NCBI GenBank assembly: GCA_020736575.1
Contig: JAGPYM010000045.1
Location: 124,001-188,000 of the forward strand
Reading direction: 5' to 3'
DNA length: 64,000 nt
Origin: Thelonectria olida
Lineage: Eukaryota > Ascomycota > Sordariomycetes > Hypocreales > Nectriaceae
Positions 20,761-33,594 of the stretch are shown in pieces. The notes beneath the pieces were generated by a model, which saw only the letters and a program-made list of their open reading frames with translations, ran no database searches and was not told the origin of the DNA. The first letter of the stretch is position 1. The number at the start of each line of letters is the position of its first letter. Position numbers and translations under genes: made by a program.

Positions 20761-21529
20761 TGGCCTTCTGCTAGGTTCCTAAAGCCTTCTATCTTTCAGT
20801 ATCTGCCTACTTCCAGGACACCAACCTCAGAAACCGACTCAAGACGGCGGATAAGTCGTCCGTCCTTTTCCTGCGTTTCAATACATACCTGGTTCCCGAA
20901 TCGGCCTTGTTTGCGTACACCTACAATTAGGGACCCATCCGTCGCCTTGGCTGTGGTCCATGCATTTCTCCTCCCCCCCCCCCCTCCCGTTGTGGCCGCG
21001 ACCGCTTGTCTCTTCGTGGGACGTGGTCCTTCGTACCGGAGTTATTTTCGCCAATACCCTCGATTCCCTCGTTAACAGGACACTGCCGAGACTGTCGAGA
21101 ATACTTTCGAGAGACTACAAGTGGTAAGAAAGCCGTAAGTCTATGCCATTTCAAAACTCCCCATTTGACGCTATATCTGACATTGTCCTAGCCGTGTCGA
21201 ACCTCAGTCCCCTTCCTGGAGGTGACATAAAAATAAACACCGGGATGGAGACGCAGATACTAGCCATTCTCGCCCGGACCAAGGGGACAGCAAAGGCCAA
21301 TTTTCCACGAAGCACAGCGCACCCGCGTCTGTGGACGACCAATCCGAAGCTTCCTCCCGAAGTCCCTTTTAGTAGACAATTATGGACTGAGGGGGATGGG
21401 ACGCGTTCCAAGGAGCCACAAGGCCGCTCCGTCCCAGTTGCCTCGCCCGCCTCAAGACAACCACCAGCCTATCTCCCAGCCCACTCGACCAGAACATAAT
21501 GACGGCGACACGACATCTCAGATGATGCT
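20761..21529. other. Intergenic or relic sequence, no gene seen
   Basis: Holds a poly-C tract near 20967-20980 and short unsupported frames on both strands. No domain is recognised. Confidence 0.4.
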
Positions 21530-22080
21530 TCAACCTAAAACAAGACCAATATCACAGGACCAACTCGTCGATGAGGTCAAAGGCATATATGCTGGCTTAG
21601 GCGGCACAGCCTCCCAAGCCTTTTTGACTGCAGCCCTAAACCGGTCATGAGATAAAGTTGCTGGGAAGTTCTTGTCAATATAACCCTTCATCCAATTCCA
21701 CATAGCTTCTATAGGGTTTAGGTCTGACGAATAAGGCGGCCATTCGATCAGGTCAATCATTCTTTCTCTCATCTCGGCGATAGTCTCAGCAGCAGCGTGG
21801 GCATGTTCGGGGCTGTTTTTCTGGCAAGGCCCCAAGATCTTCTGGAAGAAGGATTGGGGCACGATTGATGACGAAAAGGGTGTGCGCAGAGGGGCTCCAG
21901 CTCGGCGTAGGTCTTTGAGAAAGTTGGATATCTGACTGGCTGCGTAAAAAGTTCGACCAAGTTATTTGACCAAAAGGAATTTGGACCTGCGGCTTTGAGT
22001 AGTGGCGGTTCGATAGGGCCACAGGGCTACGTTTCGCCAACTGGTAGAAAAGGAATATACTCGCGGCAAAGCAACAGCAG
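21530..22080 (-). pseudogene. Tc1/mariner transposase relic
   Basis: The minus strand encodes the C-terminal half of a Tc1-like DD34D transposase. MIDLIEWPPYSSDLNPIEAM, then WNWMKGYIDKN, holds the third catalytic Asp; then LSHDRFRAAVKKAWEAVP. Upstream, frames are shifted and only scraps remain (YAELEPL near 21900, matching the usual YAELL before the QDN motif). The second Asp motif (QDNA) is not readable. No terminal repeats were found. Confidence 0.7.
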
Positions 22081-23053
22081 ACTGTCCCGAAGGCTAGTCG
22101 GATTGACTGGCTAATAAAAGATCATATTTCTACCCTAACGTAATAAATCACATTTATGTAGTTATCCAAACCTTTCCGCTTGCTTGAAGAGGGAAAAGTG
22201 ACCAAGTTGACCCCCCGACCCTATGGGGTGGACTAACAAACTTTTGCCAGATACCAAGTACCCCTGTAAGCACTGGCTAAAATCCATACCAGCTCTCCAT
22301 TAATTTACTGGCGCATGTATATCGCCACTGCAAGGCCGGAAACACAACTGCAAGTGCCAGTACCCGGCCTGCCTTGACTTCCCTTTGCTCGTTGTCGAGC
22401 TACACCACAACCTCGAGTCGGGTCTCGGTAGCCCCAAGCTGCATCACCATAGCTTCACGACAGGATACCCCATTTCGCTCGGTGGACATGAGCCTGGTGC
22501 AGCTGTACGTCTCCAACGAAATCGAACGGGAGGTCGTCACTGCCCCTGGCAGGCTTGGATTGTGCCAGTTTCGTGACGTAAGCCTCCGTGCCCACACCAT
22601 CTCCTCTATGCAGGCTACTCATGTGATATTCATACAGCGCAATAAGCATGTTAGCGCCTTTCAGCGAACTTTCACTCAGGGGATCCGACGCCTTCATACT
22701 GTCGATCGGCGGCTGCGTACGTTACTGCAACCCTTCGGAAAGAAACAGCCTAATGGGACGCAGGGTAAGACTTGGCGATCGATTGACTTTTTATCAACAT
22801 TGGATTTGACATCATTATTGTACCTCCGTTTACCCGCTCGCTTTGGTATCCCCGCAGAATGGGCCCATGGTTGCGATCACCGCGCTCAGATAGTCAGCAC
22901 TACTGACAAGCCATGCATCCATACTCGTCAGTCGGACAAGCCACGAGGGTCAAGACTGACGTGGTGGACTTCCGCGGTTGTCGATCCGAGTTTACGTGTT
23001 GCCTGATATAAATATGAGGCGAAAATCCCTTCTTTCCTCACTATTTTAGCCAA
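22081..23053. other. Intergenic, no gene seen
   Basis: Nearly 1 kb without a supported gene. A 210-aa frame at 22374-23006 has no domain and biased composition. Its last part is the promoter region of the BTB gene. Confidence 0.4.
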
Positions 23054-23973
23054 ATGCCATCCTACCACCACAGCATGAAACTGGACGGTGCAACAAGCAG
23101 GGCGATTCAAGAGGCTCTTACAGCGTACTGTTTATGTCATCTTGGTTCTGAGCCTGACGTCTGACGACACACAGAGCACAGACGGGCATCTATTCCGATC
23201 TTACGGTGCGATGTGGGAACAAGGAATACCCCGTTCACAAAGTTTTGGCCTGTACTAGATTCCCTTTCCTTGCTAAAGCTTGTGATGGGCCTTACGAGGT
23301 ACGGAGCGAGGTGCTTGGCCATGTAATGCGGGAAAGAACAGCTAATGAGCCACAGGAGGGACGGAGCGGTGTCATAGATTTATCAGATGATGACCACGAT
23401 GCCGTAGACTCTATGATATGCTACTTATACAATGGCTATTATCCCAGGATAGAGTCGGGAACAACAGTATCAGTAGCTCAACCGCCGGGCTCAAAATCAT
23501 GGACCGTTGATGATTTTGGTAAGGAATCAAACCTCCTTCGCATGGATACTGATATTAGTGGGTTGACTGCAATAGGAGAGGTTACGCTTGGCCTGCAAGT
23601 TAAATACTTGTGTTTGCATGCAAGGGTTTATGCCCTCGCCGAAAAGTATGCAGTTTCCGGGCTGAAAGAAATAGCACTTCGCTATTTTCGATACGTTGCA
23701 GATGGTGAAACCTGCAATCTAGAAGAGTTTTCGGACGCGAGCGAGCTTGCGTATACTACAACAATTGATTCAGACCGAGGATTGCGAGACGTGGTCATAA
23801 AGGCCTTACATGAAAACTATAAGGCCCTGGATCAAGACCATGTTCAGGGACTTTTGAAACGACATCCCAATCTAGCAATTGACTTCATCATGCATTATCG
23901 AGCCAAGCAGCGGTTAAAGGAATCACAACTGTGCCCAGAGATGACGTGGGGCTGGGGACGTAAAGGAAAATGA
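23054..23973 (+). CDS. BTB/POZ-domain protein
   Basis: Exon 1 (23054-23124) and exon 2 (23175-23973) give 289 aa; the 50-nt intron joins to read TGIYSDLTVRCGNKEYPVHK, a classic BTB start. The domain continues with VLACTRFPFLAKAC, an acidic loop (IDLSDDDHDAVDSMICYLYN), then an insert. LCLHARVYALAEKYAVSGLK is the conserved BTB helix pair. The C-terminal half is helical. BTB proteins of this short fungal type pair with each other or with Cullin-3; no Kelch or MATH domain is present, so no substrate can be named. The family is heavily expanded in Fusarium. Confidence 0.82.
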
Positions 23974-24561
23974 TCAAAGGGTTGACCATAGCTATAAATG
24001 ACTAGCTACATGCAAGGTGCTGAAAATTATGTAATCGCCAGGACGCAGTAAGGCCGAGCAATCCAAGCTAGGCAGCATACAAGTGCCAAGATGGCTGGGC
24101 CAGTTGGGGTCTGGCTCGTCACCAAAGCCTCCAGATTAAACTGGAGGCTGTATCTGTCGGATACGAGGGTGGTAAGTCAAGATGAATGATAATCTCAAGA
24201 TGGAGAAGGACAGATGAACTTGATTGATTTCTCTCTGTCTCGTAGTCTTCTTCCTTCCTCGTCCTCATTATATTTGACGAGGCGATGCTATGATGCTAGA
24301 CCTGCCGAACCTGCAACAGATCTCTAACACCGCTCTGACTCTCGTGGTGCACTCGTGTGACAATCTGGGTAGAGGCATATGCAACAGTATCCTGTCTGTG
24401 GTCTGTCATAAGCGCAAACGCCGCCACCCGCGAGCCTGAGCCTCTACAGGACAAATACAGCTACTCGAGGCTGCCTTTTCCTCATAAGATTGCATATTTC
24501 TGTCAGTTGGATCTTCAATCTGGAGTTTTCACCCTTGGCATAGAGCTATCGACCGAGAGGG
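23974..24561. other. Intergenic, no gene seen
   Basis: Downstream flank of the BTB gene; no supported coding or RNA feature. Confidence 0.4.
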
Positions 24562-24856
24562 TCAAATAAGAGCAACGATACTCGTTGACTTCAAACACAC
24601 AAAGCAATGTTGGTTGGAGCTCTTGAGAGGGAAGTGTCTACGTGAAACCTGAAGATATGGCGAGCGGAATTATGGATTTGAACATGAGACTTACAGCCAC
24701 TTCCAGTTCATTAGACTTGGTGAACTCACACGAAAGTCGGTACTTGTCGTTCAGTAGCGCGGACAAGTTGGATCCTGCAATGTGACATGTCTTTAGCCGT
24801 CGTGCCTTCAGCTCACACCACTCCGAGCTGCCCATCCAACGGGGAGCTAGAACCAT
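24562..24856 (-). CDS. Candidate small two-exon gene, unknown
   Basis: Weak candidate. Exon 1 (24856-24695) starts MVLAPRWMGSSEWCELKARR and ends at a GTAAGT donor. A 46-nt intron ending TCTTCAG joins in phase 0 to 24648-24562 and a stop, 82 aa in all. There is no signal peptide or domain. Only the splice signals and phase support it. Confidence 0.2.
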
Positions 24857-25662
24857 ATACTAAATAAACTTTGATCGGTTGTGCCCTTTGGGAGCTCTCA
24901 AGATTGGAGTTTCCATCAGCACTTCTCACCTAACGGGTGCTCATCAAAAGTTAACCCAAAATTCGTTGAGTTTTGGTAGCTATACCTGACGTCACGTTTA
25001 TGTCCTGGACCGTGACTTGTCACGCCATGTATTGGACCTGTCCTGTCATCCCATGATATACGAATCCATCACCGCGTCATGCACGCGTAACTACCGTATA
25101 AAGCCTATTAATCACATGTTAGTGCCAACGCGCTCCATCCCTGTTGAGACTGATCACACCACAACTCATCACGCAACCCACGGGGGAAAGAATGAAGACG
25201 GTTACGGCGGTTCGTAGAATCGCTCAGTCCGAGTTATGGCAGCCGTGAACTCACCACAAGTCGGCGGAAGCGGTCCTCATGCTACGATGGCCTGATGATC
25301 GTGAACTATGTTAATTCAATGCAAAAAGCTTCTGCCATCAATGAGGTAATTTGGCTGAAATATTAATACAATTCGTGGGGGGGACTTAGACGGATGCATT
25401 TCTATACTCTGACAAAAACGAATTTAACCTGTGAGTGATTGGCCTATCTAGAGCAGGACGGTCATGTATCCAACGGCCAGCAGTTAAATCTGCGTGATTA
25501 TAAGCTGCATTTTTCATCCTCTTCATCTCTCGGCTTGGCTAGCTGGCGCTGCACAAGCAGTCGTCCCGCCTTCGATAGCTAGTACTTGTAGCATCATAAG
25601 TATCGAAGCCCACCATGTCCGAACAATCAGGTCGCTCACTCTATTAAACTAAATACACCCGG
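24857..25662. other. Intergenic, no gene seen
   Basis: About 800 bases between two minus-strand genes; nothing supported. Confidence 0.45.
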
Positions 25663-27442
25663 CTATTCAACACGGAACCTCCTAACAATATCCACCAACC
25701 TCTTTCTCGTCCTCCTCTCATCAAAGACCTGCCCATGATCTAAACCTGGAAACCACAGCAGATCCAGCCCGTCACCTTTCCATACTCCATCTTCCCCGCT
25801 TCTAGTCTCCAGAAACCATTCATCTGCGCCTGTCAGATACGCCCCGATTACTTTGGTGTCAACAATCACGTCTCTGCCGGCTAGCACCACTGTCACGTCA
25901 TGACACTGGATATCTTCCTTCCATAAGGCATTATCAGCCCAGATGAAACGTCGGAACAGGGTATGTGAGATACCCATGTCCTTGGAGCCGAAGTAGGAGA
26001 GCAGGTGTTCATTAGCGTGGGTTGGCTTCCGACAGATCTGAAGTTGAGGTTAGCTGAGATCGTTGGCAGCGAGGTAGACAATATCTCACAAAATTGTATG
26101 CTACATCAGGGAGATGTAGCAGAAAAGATACCGGATCAACAAACAAAATCGGCCCAATCTTTCGTGCGATCTGTGGTGTGCGAAGAAGATGCGTCACGAC
26201 CACGCTTCCGTAGCTTCGCAGAGCTAAGTTAATACTCGCCAAGATACAAAAAGGCGAAAAAAGGGACTCACGAGTGTGATACCAATGCAAACCGTTCCCA
26301 GCTATGTGCCTTTAATATGCAATGAACCTCCTCACACATCTCATCCTTCAACATTGCCGCGGCTGTTATCCTGGAGCTTATGGGCATAATCTCTATCGCG
26401 ATAATCCCCACTTGTCCATCCGAATCCTCGCCATCTTTGGCATTAAGGTCTGCCAGGAATGGTATATACGGGTAGAGTCCGATACCGATGCCGTGTATAA
26501 ACACAACAGGGAGCCTTGATTTGGAGGTGTGCGGCCGGTACCAGTAAGTGAGGGTTTCCGCAGGGGAGCGACAGGTGGTGAAGAGAGCGAGGGGGCGTGA
26601 GGGGAAGATGGAGAGAAACTGGGACAACGACGTGCGGTGGAAGTCGAACGAGTAGTAGCGCAAATATATGGAAGCTGCCGTATCGACAATAAAAACGCAC
26701 TATAGAACAAGTTAGTAGCCCGACTAATAGCATTAGGCGATATATCCATGTGTATCTCACTATAGTAACTCACCATGTACCATGTCAAGCTTCGATGCAA
26801 CATCTCGACCTTGTCAAGCGTCAATCTAAGGCACTTTGCATTTCCGCGACCGGGTTCCAACTTTCTCCCTAATAACTTCTCCATCTCTCTAACATACTCC
26901 TCTAGCTCCTCATCGTATGCCGGGTCGGGCTCTCCGGTGTTCAGGAACGCCCACTGGAAGAAGTCCTTGACGTTCTCTCGCTTGATCTCGGATGCTGGTG
27001 CGTTCCGGAACCATTTCTTCAAGTACTGGTTCGGATCTGGAATGTTGCTGTGGCAGCGCCAGAACAACCTCCGGCGATCGTCGCGGCAGGGGGCACAGGG
27101 ATGTGTCGTGGCTGTCTGGAGGTAGGCTTTGCGCGGTAGGTAAACGAAAAGGTAGAAGGCTGCCTCAAGAGCGAGCCATATCTCTAGTGCAAGGGGGATA
27201 CGGAACGGAAGACGGACTAGCCAGCTGGCCAGCGAATAGACAACACTGAGCGGTGCAACCAGGTGCAGGAGAAATATAGATGTCCGAACGAAAACATAGT
27301 CCCAGACGGATGTACCTACCATGGCGAAGGGAGATAATACAGGCAAGGGAGGAGCTTTAGAGGGCGTAGATATGTTACCCGGCAGTGTTGTTACCAGGAA
27401 GGAAATTACGTGCGTTGCTATCATCTTAAAGAGCCATTCCAA
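25663..27442 (-). CDS. Membrane-anchored alpha/beta hydrolase
   Basis: Four minus-strand exons, 27442-26774, 26699-26272, 26213-26090 and 26037-25663, give 531 aa; all introns have GTGAGN donors. Hydrophobic helices occupy the N-terminal third (VWDYVFVRTSIFLLHLVAPL, LEAAFYLFVYLPRKAYL). A region with Asp/Glu and NAPASEIKRENVKDFFQWA motif follows. The hydrolase domain begins LPVVFIHGIGIGLYPY (oxyanion loop), has the nucleophile elbow SHSYGS rebuilt across intron 2, an acid in VVLAGRDVIVD and the His in PGLDHGQV. So a Ser-Asp-His triad is complete. It fits a family of large fungal membrane-bound lipase/esterase-like proteins with HG-x-G and S-x-S-x-G-S motifs; the substrate is unknown. Confidence 0.85.
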
Positions 27443-28069
27443 AGTCTTTTGTGGGGCAACGATGGTTATATCAGCAGTATCTCAAACACATGCATTTCCG
27501 TTGAGCACGGCATTTCAGTTTGTTGGGGACTGTTGATAGCTTGCCACCCACCCTCCAACCATACCGAGAAAATGCTGAAGCTTTGACATGTGGAATGACA
27601 TTTGCAGGGATGACAGTCCTTGGAGGATGTAAGTGGCGTTATGTCGCCTTTATCGGCTCAACAGAGCTGGGTTCCAATTTCTAGTACTCGGGTGTAGCCG
27701 GCATCCCCATCGAGAGGTGAACCAGAGAGTACCCTTGCTGACCTCCCATGCCCAATGACCGAGAAGACCAATACATGAATTCTTTCATTCCCCCTTCTTT
27801 AGCGCACCTTGCTGTGATTGTGCTACCAAAGGGCGTCTAGACCCGCGCAGTTATGAGATTCTCCACCAAGAAAGCCGAACCGCTTATGTTATGTGGCTTG
27901 GGGAATTCCTACTTGAGAGATATAAATTGACGGTAGGTATTTAGTTGCACGTGTTTCTAGAAGTTTCCGTGTGTAGCGAAACATAATTCATTCTTAGCAG
28001 TTACTACTAGGCATCCGCTCATAAATAGTTAGAGAATTACATATTATAATTAGAAATTATCCTGACTTA
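27443..28069. other. Intergenic, no gene seen
   Basis: Promoter side of the hydrolase gene and 3' flank of the Zn2Cys6 gene; no gene seen. Confidence 0.45.
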
Positions 28070-30403
28070 TTAAGTTGCCCCCGCTGTATGGCTCCAAATG
28101 CCTTCAATGCGACTTGAGAAAGCAACCTCGTGGGAACCGGCTGAAGGCCCAACACCATTCTGGCTTTGCCCCAGGTCAACAAGTCTAACATTCCTCACAA
28201 CAATCTTGCCCGTTCTCACAGCCAACCCAGAAAATATGATCCGACAAGGCTTCGGCAGGTCAATTCCTTGTCCTTGAGCAAGCACTTTGATAGCCAAAAG
28301 ACATTTGTTAGCCACAGGCAAGTACTCCCCCATTGCGTACAGTAATTGACAAGCCATGACCATCGTCTTGCTCAGGCTCGGGTTGTCGCCAAGCCTGAGC
28401 AATACCGCTGTCGCTGCTGAAAAACATGCTTGCTTGAGCCAGTACTCGTGCCGTAGCCCATAAGCTGCTCGATATACCCAAAGATTAGAGATGACGGAAG
28501 CTCCGTATGACGCTCGAGTTGAAGCTAGCGTCTGCCCGTTGATGTGATGAGAAGGGAAGCGACAGAGGCAATTCAACAGCTCGAGGAGGACCATTTCAAA
28601 AGTAGCACTTGGATTGAGTTAGATGGCATTCATCTCACGGCCGGTGGCTGGACTCACTCAAGGAAGAGAATCGAGGGTAGTAGACGACTGTTTAGGAGGA
28701 AACGCTGCGTGGCACCCATATTCCATGCTAAAAGTTTGTCGTATATGGCTTTAACCGCGTTATAGTCGGGGAGAGGTGCATTGGCTTTTGACAGAGCAAA
28801 GAACCACGAAGCTTCCCAGACCAGTTCTGCAAGTTGACATTCATAAGTGATGAGGTCCCTGAAATACGACGGCTGGCGTTGATGGGGGCCAGGGTACGGG
28901 AACCAGGAGCATTCCGATGCCCCAGGGTCAGCAAACATTGATGAATATGCGTCGACAAAGGTTTTGGATATTTTGGGCCGCCTGATTCGCATCTCGCGCG
29001 AAAAGGTCAAGGAGATTCGCCTTGCCGGTGACTGTGTTAGCACCTGCGACACCATCAAGAAGCCGTTCACTTACATCTCTAGGCAGAAGAAACCCCAGCT
29101 GACAAAGGACACAGCTTGCCATTCCATCCTGAATTCGAAATCAAATGCATCATACTTCTCTGGACTCTCCACGTCACTGGCCCCGAGAGCCTCGTGAACC
29201 CGGTAAAAGTCATTCAAGAGGGCCCCCCTCGACCTTCATCTCCATAGTTGGCTTCATAAATCCAGAGCAAAGCCAGACCTTGAGCGAGGGGTATTGATGT
29301 ATTGAATCGCTCTTGTTCAAGCATCCGAAGTGCCTCATCGGCAAAACTGCGACCTCGTGAACGAAAGTCGCTAAACTGGCGTGGTGATGCTCCCTGTGAG
29401 ATGTAAAGCTGCACGGTTAGTTGGGTGCAGTCAAGGCTGGTTATCGGTAACATACGTGAGATATAGCTAGTATAGAGTGGATTAGAAACTTGGAGCAAAA
29501 CGTCAGTCCCGAGGTTTCCTGCGACTTTATATCTTTCAGGAACATGGTTCGGTGGATGATGCGACTAAGAGTGTTGTCCCAGGAAAAAAAGAGATTCAAT
29601 AGGTGTGTCAGATATCTATTGTCAACTGATAGAGTCGTCCAATGAGCCACAGGCAAGAGACCGCCAGCAAACCTTGCAGCCAGATCGTCCGAGATGCTCA
29701 AAGATTCTATGCTAGGGCCAGTGAGCAATCAGCACGAGTACTTGGGCATGAGACGCACCTTAGTAAAGGACCATTGTTAACTAGAGGAAGACGTTGATGG
29801 GAAGCCTCGGCAGGCAGGCTAGAAGGGTCTCCTAAAGGAAGCCGGCCGTCAGCATTGAGCTCAGCATCGAATATGGATCATGGTAATAACTAACTGATTC
29901 TCTGTGGCACACGAAGCAGCAACAAACTTGTGGCCTCAAATGTCTTGACAAAGTCATCAACAGACGGCGCCAGTCGAATCTTGTTGAGAATTTCGACAGA
30001 CTCATCAGCGGAGCTACGGCGGAGGAGGTCGAAGATGGTTCTCAGATGGACGTCGATTTGAGACGGCCCTTCAAGAGCATCACGCTGACCTTTGGCTTCG
30101 GGCGCAGCGAAATGGCACTCTGTTCTGAATCGGATGCACTGTGAACATTCTGGGCGTCGATTGTCACACTGTGATGGTCAGTGGAGTGAGCTTCGTCTCA
30201 GCTAGTCAGGGACGGAACCTTGGTCTTGCGTCTTCGACAGGCTAAATATGCGGTTTAGTAGAGGACCCTGATTTGATTGAGGACTAGCACTTACCATGAC
30301 AGGCAATTGAAACCTGTTGGCGTCTACGTCTTCCGAGGACAGGCGGCGGCTCTTCCGGGGTGCGGTCTTCTTTTCCAGACGACTTTGGAAGCAGTTTTCG
30401 CAT
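28070..30403 (-). CDS. Zn(II)2Cys6 transcription factor with fungal-specific MHR domain
   Basis: Eight minus-strand exons: 30403-30295, 30241-30219, 30168-29895, 29831-29759, 29711-29456, 29408-29075, 29020-28658, 28607-28070 (about 656 aa). The Cys cluster is rebuilt over two introns as ACHACRRRKTKCDNRRPECS followed by QCIRFRTEC, with perfect C-x2-C-x6-C-x6-C-x2-C-x6-C spacing. The middle has the typical FFSWDNTLSRIIHRTMFLKD and FCSKFLIHSILA block, then YEANYGDEGRG and EMRIRRP ... CSWFPYP. It should bind CGG-type sites as a dimer in the nucleus; target genes are unknown. One oddity: after GDEGRG the frame shifts by one base in a G6 run (C6 at 29223-29228 on the plus strand). Seven G would restore ALLNDFYRVHEALG. 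This is an assembly error or a fresh mutation. A pogo element sits 303 bp upstream of the start. Confidence 0.85.
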
Positions 30404-30705
30404 GCTTCTTGGAGGTGTCTGGGATTGGTTGATGGATCGATGATGGATAGGGAAGAGTTAACGAAGGGCGAGTTAACCTTTTTGGTCTTCTGGTCTTTCG
30501 CTGGCCGAGTAGATGATTCAAGGTAATCGTATCATGGATGTGTGTGTGCGTAGGTGATTTGGTTCGGTAGGTATTGCGTCATACTGAGCGGCTGTAGGGA
30601 CGTGCCTAAAATTGCCCCAGCTCCACTGTGCTTCAACGGGCCTTAGCGCGCAAACTCGAGCCCGGGATGGGGGCGACTTGCTAATGCAGGAATCTCTCAT
30701 TTCTA

Positions 30706-33594
30706 CCCGTCGGTTCCGTCTGTGTGGGGCACACAGGTTGACCGACTAAGTGAGACTTTCACTAAGTCGGGCACAAAAGTCCCGGACAAGCACAAAAGTC
30801 CCGGACAAGCGTTCTCTGCCCCGCGTCGCGTTTCCAGTACATTTTTACGTATAAACTACGACACGAACCCGTGTAAATCGGTGTTCAAGCGTCCAACATC
30901 GTTATGACCGAACTTTCAGCTGCCCAGAAGGCAGCTGAAGCAATTCTAGCATCACGAGCCCCTCCAATTCGAACCTTACGGTCACGGAAGCCTCGAAAAC
31001 GCCTGACAATACGCGAAGCTGCCGATCGATTCAACGCGTCAAAGTCTGCAGTTGCCGATGCCCTCAAATCACTGACTTCAGGAAAACCACGCCTCATGGG
31101 GCGGCCCCGGCTGCTTACGGACGATGAAGATGAGGCTATCGTAGCTTTCGTTCTTTGGCTCCAGCGCACCGGGCTGCCGGCCTCGAAATTCGAGGTCGTT
31201 GACGCTGCAAATACGCTCCGCAGCCGCCGGGACCCTAATGCGCAACCTGTATCGCGATCGTGGTATTCGAGGTTTCTTAAGGATCATCCGCAGCTTCAGA
31301 AGGCACGGCTGAGGCCCGTGGAGGCATCACGACGAGGCTTTGAGGAGTCAGAAATGCAGGAAACGCAGGAATTCTTCGAGCAACTTGCTAAGACGATCAA
31401 GGAGTTCCGAATCGGTCCCTCGGAGACCTGGAATGAAGATGAATGCGGTATTATAATCGGCTTGCTTCGTCACCGGCTAGAGGTCCTGATCATCAAGACT
31501 AGAGGAAGCAATAAGGTATCAACTTTATGCCCGGGAAATCGTGAGATGATGACTTTGCTAGGGACCGGCAGCGCAATAGGCGATACGATCCCTCCCTGGC
31601 TTATCTTCAAGACCCTCCCAACGCTGGATTTTGCCGATATCGATGCTCATGAAGAGATGCGTTTCTCACAGTCAGAGACCGGCTTCTGCAATAGCGAGAT
31701 TTTCTTTGAATGGGTTCATCACTTCAACCGGTGGTCCTGGGAGAAGTCAGCAACTGCACAAGCAAAGGAAGCTAGCTTCCACGACTGGTTTGGCTGTGAC
31801 GAGCACCTTAGGCACCCGCTTTTACCTCACATTACATATGACATCCCCCCAGGAACCGAAGAAATGGAGGAAAAAGACCGTATTTTCCGGCTGCTCGTGA
31901 TCGACGGCTTCACGGGTCACGGAGCCTTCATTTTCAGGGAATATTGTAAGAAATTCGATATCATCGTCGTCACCCTGCTGCCACACTCAACGCATATGAC
32001 CCAGCCGATGGATGTGGGTGTTTTTCAGCCGCTCAAAGCAACACATCAAAAGGTGCTTAGGCAGGCGCTTCGTGGAGGGGCAATAACCTTCTCAAGGCTT
32101 GAATTCATGGAAGGATTTCAGGTGAGTTGATCTTAACGTCTTAATCCTTCGCTGCTGATATTAGTAGCGCATTTTCGACGGCGGCTTCAAGCCAAAGAAC
32201 ATCATATCCGGCTTTGAGAAGTCAGGCATTTTCCCACCTGATCCCACGCCTGTGGTGAAAGTGATGCTTCAAAAGAGACGAAAAAAACAGCAACCAATCG
32301 ATCCAGGGCTCGAGAACCTGCTTCCCAAGGAAACCCGCTTCCAGGGCGCTTCTGACGCTGCCCGAGACATTCGAAACCGATATCACGATGTGCTCAGCTC
32401 TCCGACCCGCAGCCGGCTTCAAAATCTAGGTGCTATAGCTGCTGAAGCCTCCGTGATGGAAAGCAGCCTGTTAGTTCACGTTTCTTCCTACCAAGAGCGC
32501 CTTTCGAAGCAATACAACCGGCGAAGGAAGCTAAAGGTTCCTGTCACTAAAGATGGGGCTTTTTCCTCGTCTTTGAGCCTCAAGGATATGCGCCAGTATC
32601 GCGAAAAACTTCATGCTAATGAACGGAAGAAGCAGGAAAGGCAGGAGCTTCGAGCCCATAGGAAATTCGCAAAAGCCGAGATAGAGAAGCTTCGCACCGA
32701 GTGGCGAGCTAATAAGGAAGTCATCATCAACGGCATCAAAAAGAAGCTGTATTTCAAGCCGTGGCTTGAGCACACAGGCCGGTCAAATGACTTTATTTCC
32801 CTTGAGACCCAGGCTTCCGAATTCACCCGCCTTTTGAATGAAAAGACTGACGGCTTCATGATCGATAGCCCTCATCCCCCAGAAGTCCTTGAGTCTATTC
32901 GGAAGTCCCGATACGCACCAAAGCCGCTGAACGCGGTGGATTGGAGCGCCACGCCTCCCGAGCCCGGAAGTGACGATCCTGAAGAATTCCGCCTCGACCG
33001 AAGCAGCAGCGTTGATTACGATAGCCTCGTTCAACAGCCAGAAACGCCGCCTTGGATAACATCGTCACCGCCGCCGACTGCGACCGAAGAAACACAGCTT
33101 ACAGAGGCGTTAACCCAAGCCTCAATACAGCTGCCTTCAACGCCGTGCCCGCCCGAGACTCAACCACACACGCCGCGATGGAAACAGATGGCAGAAATCA
33201 TTAGAAAAGGCAAGACCGCTCAGGCTGCCCGACTTCGCGATGCCAGAGACGATAATAACAGATGAAATACGTGGTGTTGTGCCTCGAGAGGCAGGAAAAG
33301 CTGGGTTAAAAGGCGGGCTATTTCAATAGCTATATGGTCAGAATTGATGAGAAAAAAGCAGCTTCTGTGCAAAGGTTCGACTACAAATAGCTTCCCTTTC
33401 ATATTTTGTACGAAAAAATCAACAGGGACGGTTAGAATAATAGAAGGATATCAATTTCACACCTAGCCACCGCCAAAAGTGCGATTTTCCGATGTCCGGG
33501 ACTTTTGTGCTTGTCCGGGACTTTTGTGCCCGACTTAGTGAAAGTCTCACTTAGTCGGTCAACCTGTGTGCCCCACACAGACGGAACCGACGGG
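30706..33594 (+). mobile_element. pogo-type DNA transposon (2,889 bp) with 102-bp perfect inverted repeats
   Basis: Ends begin CCCGTCGGTTCCGTCTGTGT and are identical inverted repeats over about 102 bp (30706-30807 and 33493-33594), with TA duplicated outside (30704-30705, 33595-33596). Each arm carries two copies of CACAAAAGTCCCGGACA and a small internal palindrome around TGTGTGGGGCACACA. Perfect arms and an undamaged transposase suggest a recent, possibly active copy. It is inserted in the promoter region of the Zn2Cys6 gene. Confidence 0.93.
30904..33265 (+). CDS. pogo-family transposase, intact
   Basis: Exon 1 (30904-32121) and exon 2 (32168-33265) give 771 aa; the intron has a GTGAGT donor and ends TAGTAG. 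The N-terminal HTH (LTIREAADRFNASKSAVADA) and CENP-B-like part (DDEDEAIVAFVLWLQRTGLP ... VSRSWYSRFLKDHP) bind DNA. All three catalytic Asp residues are present: TWNEDECGI, RLLVIDGFTGHG and MTQPMDVGVFQPLK. The long C-terminal part has a basic coiled-coil stretch (YREKLHANERKKQERQELRA) and an acidic, Pro-rich end. The intron joins FMEGFQ to RIFDGGFKPKNIISGFEKSG, the conserved end of the DDE domain. Confidence 0.9.

Noticed and set aside
22374..23006. 210-aa plus-strand frame
   Set aside because: No domain, mixed composition, no splice support; overlaps other equal frames.
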